Below, one piece after another: positions 62,347-64,000 of a DNA stretch of 64,000 nt; within the stretch, counting starts at the first letter, position 1; every line of letters starts with the position of its first letter. The stretch covers positions 2,506,501 through 2,570,500 of the forward strand of contig NZ_CP014545.1 in assembly GCF_001586275.1 (NCBI RefSeq), written 5' to 3'. A model generated the notes under the pieces. It was not told the origin of the DNA, did not search any database, and saw only the letters and a list, made by a program, of their open reading frames with translations. A program made the position numbers and the translations under genes. Source of the DNA: Sphingorhabdus sp. M41. Its GTDB lineage: Bacteria > Pseudomonadota > Alphaproteobacteria > Sphingomonadales > Sphingomonadaceae.

Positions 62347-64000
62347 TGTCGCTGCCAGATTTACAAAATTGGTTGGTCAACGAAGGCATCAACGCTGATT
62401 TGATCAAACTCATAAAAATGACTGCCGCTGCTGAGCTAGACAATGTGAATACGGAATTCGACATTGCCGCTGAAACCAACAACGTTGATTGGCAGCAGCT
62501 ACTACTAGCTAGTAGCATTTTAGCACGTTCAGAGAAACGTGATCAACAAGAAGCCGCGCTGCGCATCGCGACCGCTGCCATGACTCTGGAAACGCCACCT
62601 CAGATCCGCGATGCAGCGGCGGTAGTGTTTGAGAAATTATCGAATCGACGTGCAGTACAGCTTGCCGAACAACGAGGATATTTGGAACCAAACCTAGAGG
62701 ACAGACTGGGAGTATCGATGAGATTAGAGGCATCCCGCCGCGATGCAACACAAGCGATATTGGTTCAATCGGCGGGAGAATGGCTGCCGGTGAATGACTT
62801 TCAAAGCGAGTTCTGGGAAAAAGCAGGCCAGAAGGGTAGCTGGCTCTCTGCATCTGCTCCTACAGCGTCCGGCAAGACTTTCCTAGTACTGCAGTGGGTC
62901 GTTGATCAAATGCGTGTCGGTCTAGCGCAGATCACAATTTATTTAGCACCAACTCGAGCGCTGGTGACGGAAATTGAAGATAGCTTGCGGGAAATCCTCT
63001 CGCAGTCAGATAACATTGAAATAACTTCACTCCCCTTGGCTGATAAATATACTGCCGCGATAAAAGAAGGCCGCAAACTAATTTTTGTTTTCACTCAAGA
63101 GAGACTTCATCTTTTAGCAAATATGCTTGAGAATAAATTGACGTTAGACTTGTTAGTGGTGGACGAGGCTCATAAAATCGGAGACCATCAAAGAGGGGTC
63201 ATTCTACAAGACGCAATAGAAAGAGTTTCAAGAAATAATCTCGAATTGAAGATTGTATTTGTTAGTCCAGCAACTCAGAATCCCGGTGAACTTTTAGACG
63301 ATGCGCCTGCAAACATCACTCCGCTATCAGTTGATAGCGACAAGCCAATGGTTTTGCAGAACATTATTGTAGCAGAGCAAGTTCCTCGGAAGCCAAAAGA
63401 ATGGAATCTGACACTTCGGACGGGTCACAAAGAGCATGATATTGGAAGACTTCAACTAGGTAGCTCTCCTGCAGGCTTGCGCAAGCGGTTGGCTTTTATT
63501 GCTGCTGCTGCGGGACAAAGAGGCGGCACCTTAGTTTATACTAACGGTGCAGCAGAAGCAGAACAGGTCGCAATGCTGGTGAAACAAGTCTTGCCGAAAG
63601 AAAGCGAGATTGACCCAGAATTAGCCGCACTAGCAGACTTGGCCCGAAAAGGAGTTCACCGCAAGTATCAGCTCGCTCCTTTAGTAGAAAGTGGAGTTGC
63701 GTTCCACTATGGTAACATGCCATCGTTAATACGGATGGAAATAGAACGCCTATTTAGAATGGGGAAAATTCGATTTCTTGTATGTACTTCGACTCTAATC
63801 GAAGGTGTCAATCTTTCGTGTCGTACAATCGTACTTCGTGGTCCACGAAAAGGGCGAGGAAAACCGATGGAACCGCACGACTTCTGGAATCTAGCTGGTC
63901 GTGCTGGCCGCTGGGGAAATGAATTCCAAGGTAATATTTTGTGCATAGATCCAATTGACAAAACCGCTTGGCCTAGTGGTGTACCCGCCCGCGCAAGATA
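62346..64000 (+). CDS. hamB: Hachiman helicase HamB, 5' part (runs off the window)
   Basis: The frame is open from the ATG at 62346 to the window end, 551 codons. It encodes a superfamily 2 helicase. Walker A is SAPTASGKTF (Lys ~177), motif Ia YLAPTRALV, motif II VVDEAHKIG (DEAH, ~273-276), a motif III-like SPAT, motif IV TLVYTNGAAEAEQ, motif V VCTSTLIEGVNLSCRTIVLR and motif VI NLAGRAGRWG. Motifs V and VI are of the Ski2-like kind found in HamB. The first ~160 residues form a helical domain. Coupling to hamA (one-base overlap) supports the assignment. The C-terminal part is missing from the window. Confidence 0.88.
   Translation, partial: MSLPDLQNWLVNEGINADLIKLIKMTAAAELDNVNTEFDIAAETNNVDWQQLLLASSILARSEKRDQQEAALRIATAAMTLETPPQIRDAAAVVFEKLSNRRAVQLAEQRGYLEPNLEDRLGVSMRLEASRRDATQAILVQSAGEWLPVNDFQSEFWEKAGQKGSWLSASAPTASGKTFLVLQWVVDQMRVGLAQITIYLAPTRALVTEIEDSLREILSQSDNIEITSLPLADKYTAAIKEGRKLIFVFTQERLHLLANMLENKLTLDLLVVDEAHKIGDHQRGVILQDAIERVSRNNLELKIVFVSPATQNPGELLDDAPANITPLSVDSDKPMVLQNIIVAEQVPRKPKEWNLTLRTGHKEHDIGRLQLGSSPAGLRKRLAFIAAAAGQRGGTLVYTNGAAEAEQVAMLVKQVLPKESEIDPELAALADLARKGVHRKYQLAPLVESGVAFHYGNMPSLIRMEIERLFRMGKIRFLVCTSTLIEGVNLSCRTIVLRGPRKGRGKPMEPHDFWNLAGRAGRWGNEFQGNILCIDPIDKTAWPSGVPARAR

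Overview
The window is chromosomal DNA of an alphaproteobacterium, most likely a member of the Sphingomonadales. The evidence is the mix of genes: a carotenoid hydroxylase of the CrtZ type, grxD-bolA-DUF1476 in a row, DUF4112, DUF3008 and PRC-barrel stress proteins, an extensin-like protein, and dispersed GC-rich palindromes of the kind common in sphingomonads. Most of it reads as core genome of roughly 55-60% GC. There is no insertion sequence, prophage, CRISPR array or rRNA operon.

Left part (1-24 kb). The end of cmk is followed by rpsA, ihfB, a tRNA-Leu(UAA) and a TspO protein. Next come a flavoprotein of the acyl-CoA dehydrogenase superfamily, two tandem orphan peptide-binding lipoproteins, an RNase T2, nadC, a BrnT-type toxin-antitoxin pair and nadA. 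A tightly coupled minus-strand set (metallo-hydrolase, DUF4230, Kelch lipoprotein) leads to a blaI-blaR1 pair with two clear BlaI operators. Between blaI and grxD is an intergenic region with a near-consensus sigma-54 promoter, a folded transcript rich in CCUCC motifs and a strong terminator: a candidate small RNA. Iron-sulfur and redox genes (grxD, bolA, DUF1476, quinone oxidoreductase), leuC/leuD with a small membrane gene between them, and crtZ follow.

Middle (24-48 kb). This part holds transport and general metabolism: EamA exporter, two GSTs, SulP transporter, PhoX-like protein, isovaleryl-CoA dehydrogenase, pyrD, ggt, long-chain acyl-CoA ligase, gloB and gloA on either side of a 7TM diguanylate cyclase, a SIMPL protein, an animal-type heme peroxidase and a TPR protein. 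At 36-40 kb a RelE/HigA-type toxin-antitoxin pair sits among four copies of a ~190 bp structured repeat; a fifth copy lies at 10.7 kb.

Right part (48-64 kb). A four-gene operon with 4-nt overlaps at every junction (tiny membrane peptide, two membrane proteins, XRE repressor) carries two copies of its probable operator. thrS and infC follow, infC starting at AUA. After msrA come aspC and metY, which share a conserved ~40 nt leader element. A stress cluster (PPOX, DUF3008, PRC-barrel, topoisomerase IB) and a TauE/SafE permease precede an AT-richer block at the right edge that encodes HamA and HamB, the two proteins of the Hachiman anti-phage system; hamB runs off the window.

Best candidates for something not yet described are the sigma-54-driven CCUCC RNA (about 18.25-18.43 kb), the shared metY/aspC leader, the shared promoter geometry of the two toxin-first operons, and the interleaved inverted-repeat element that abuts the aspC stop codon.
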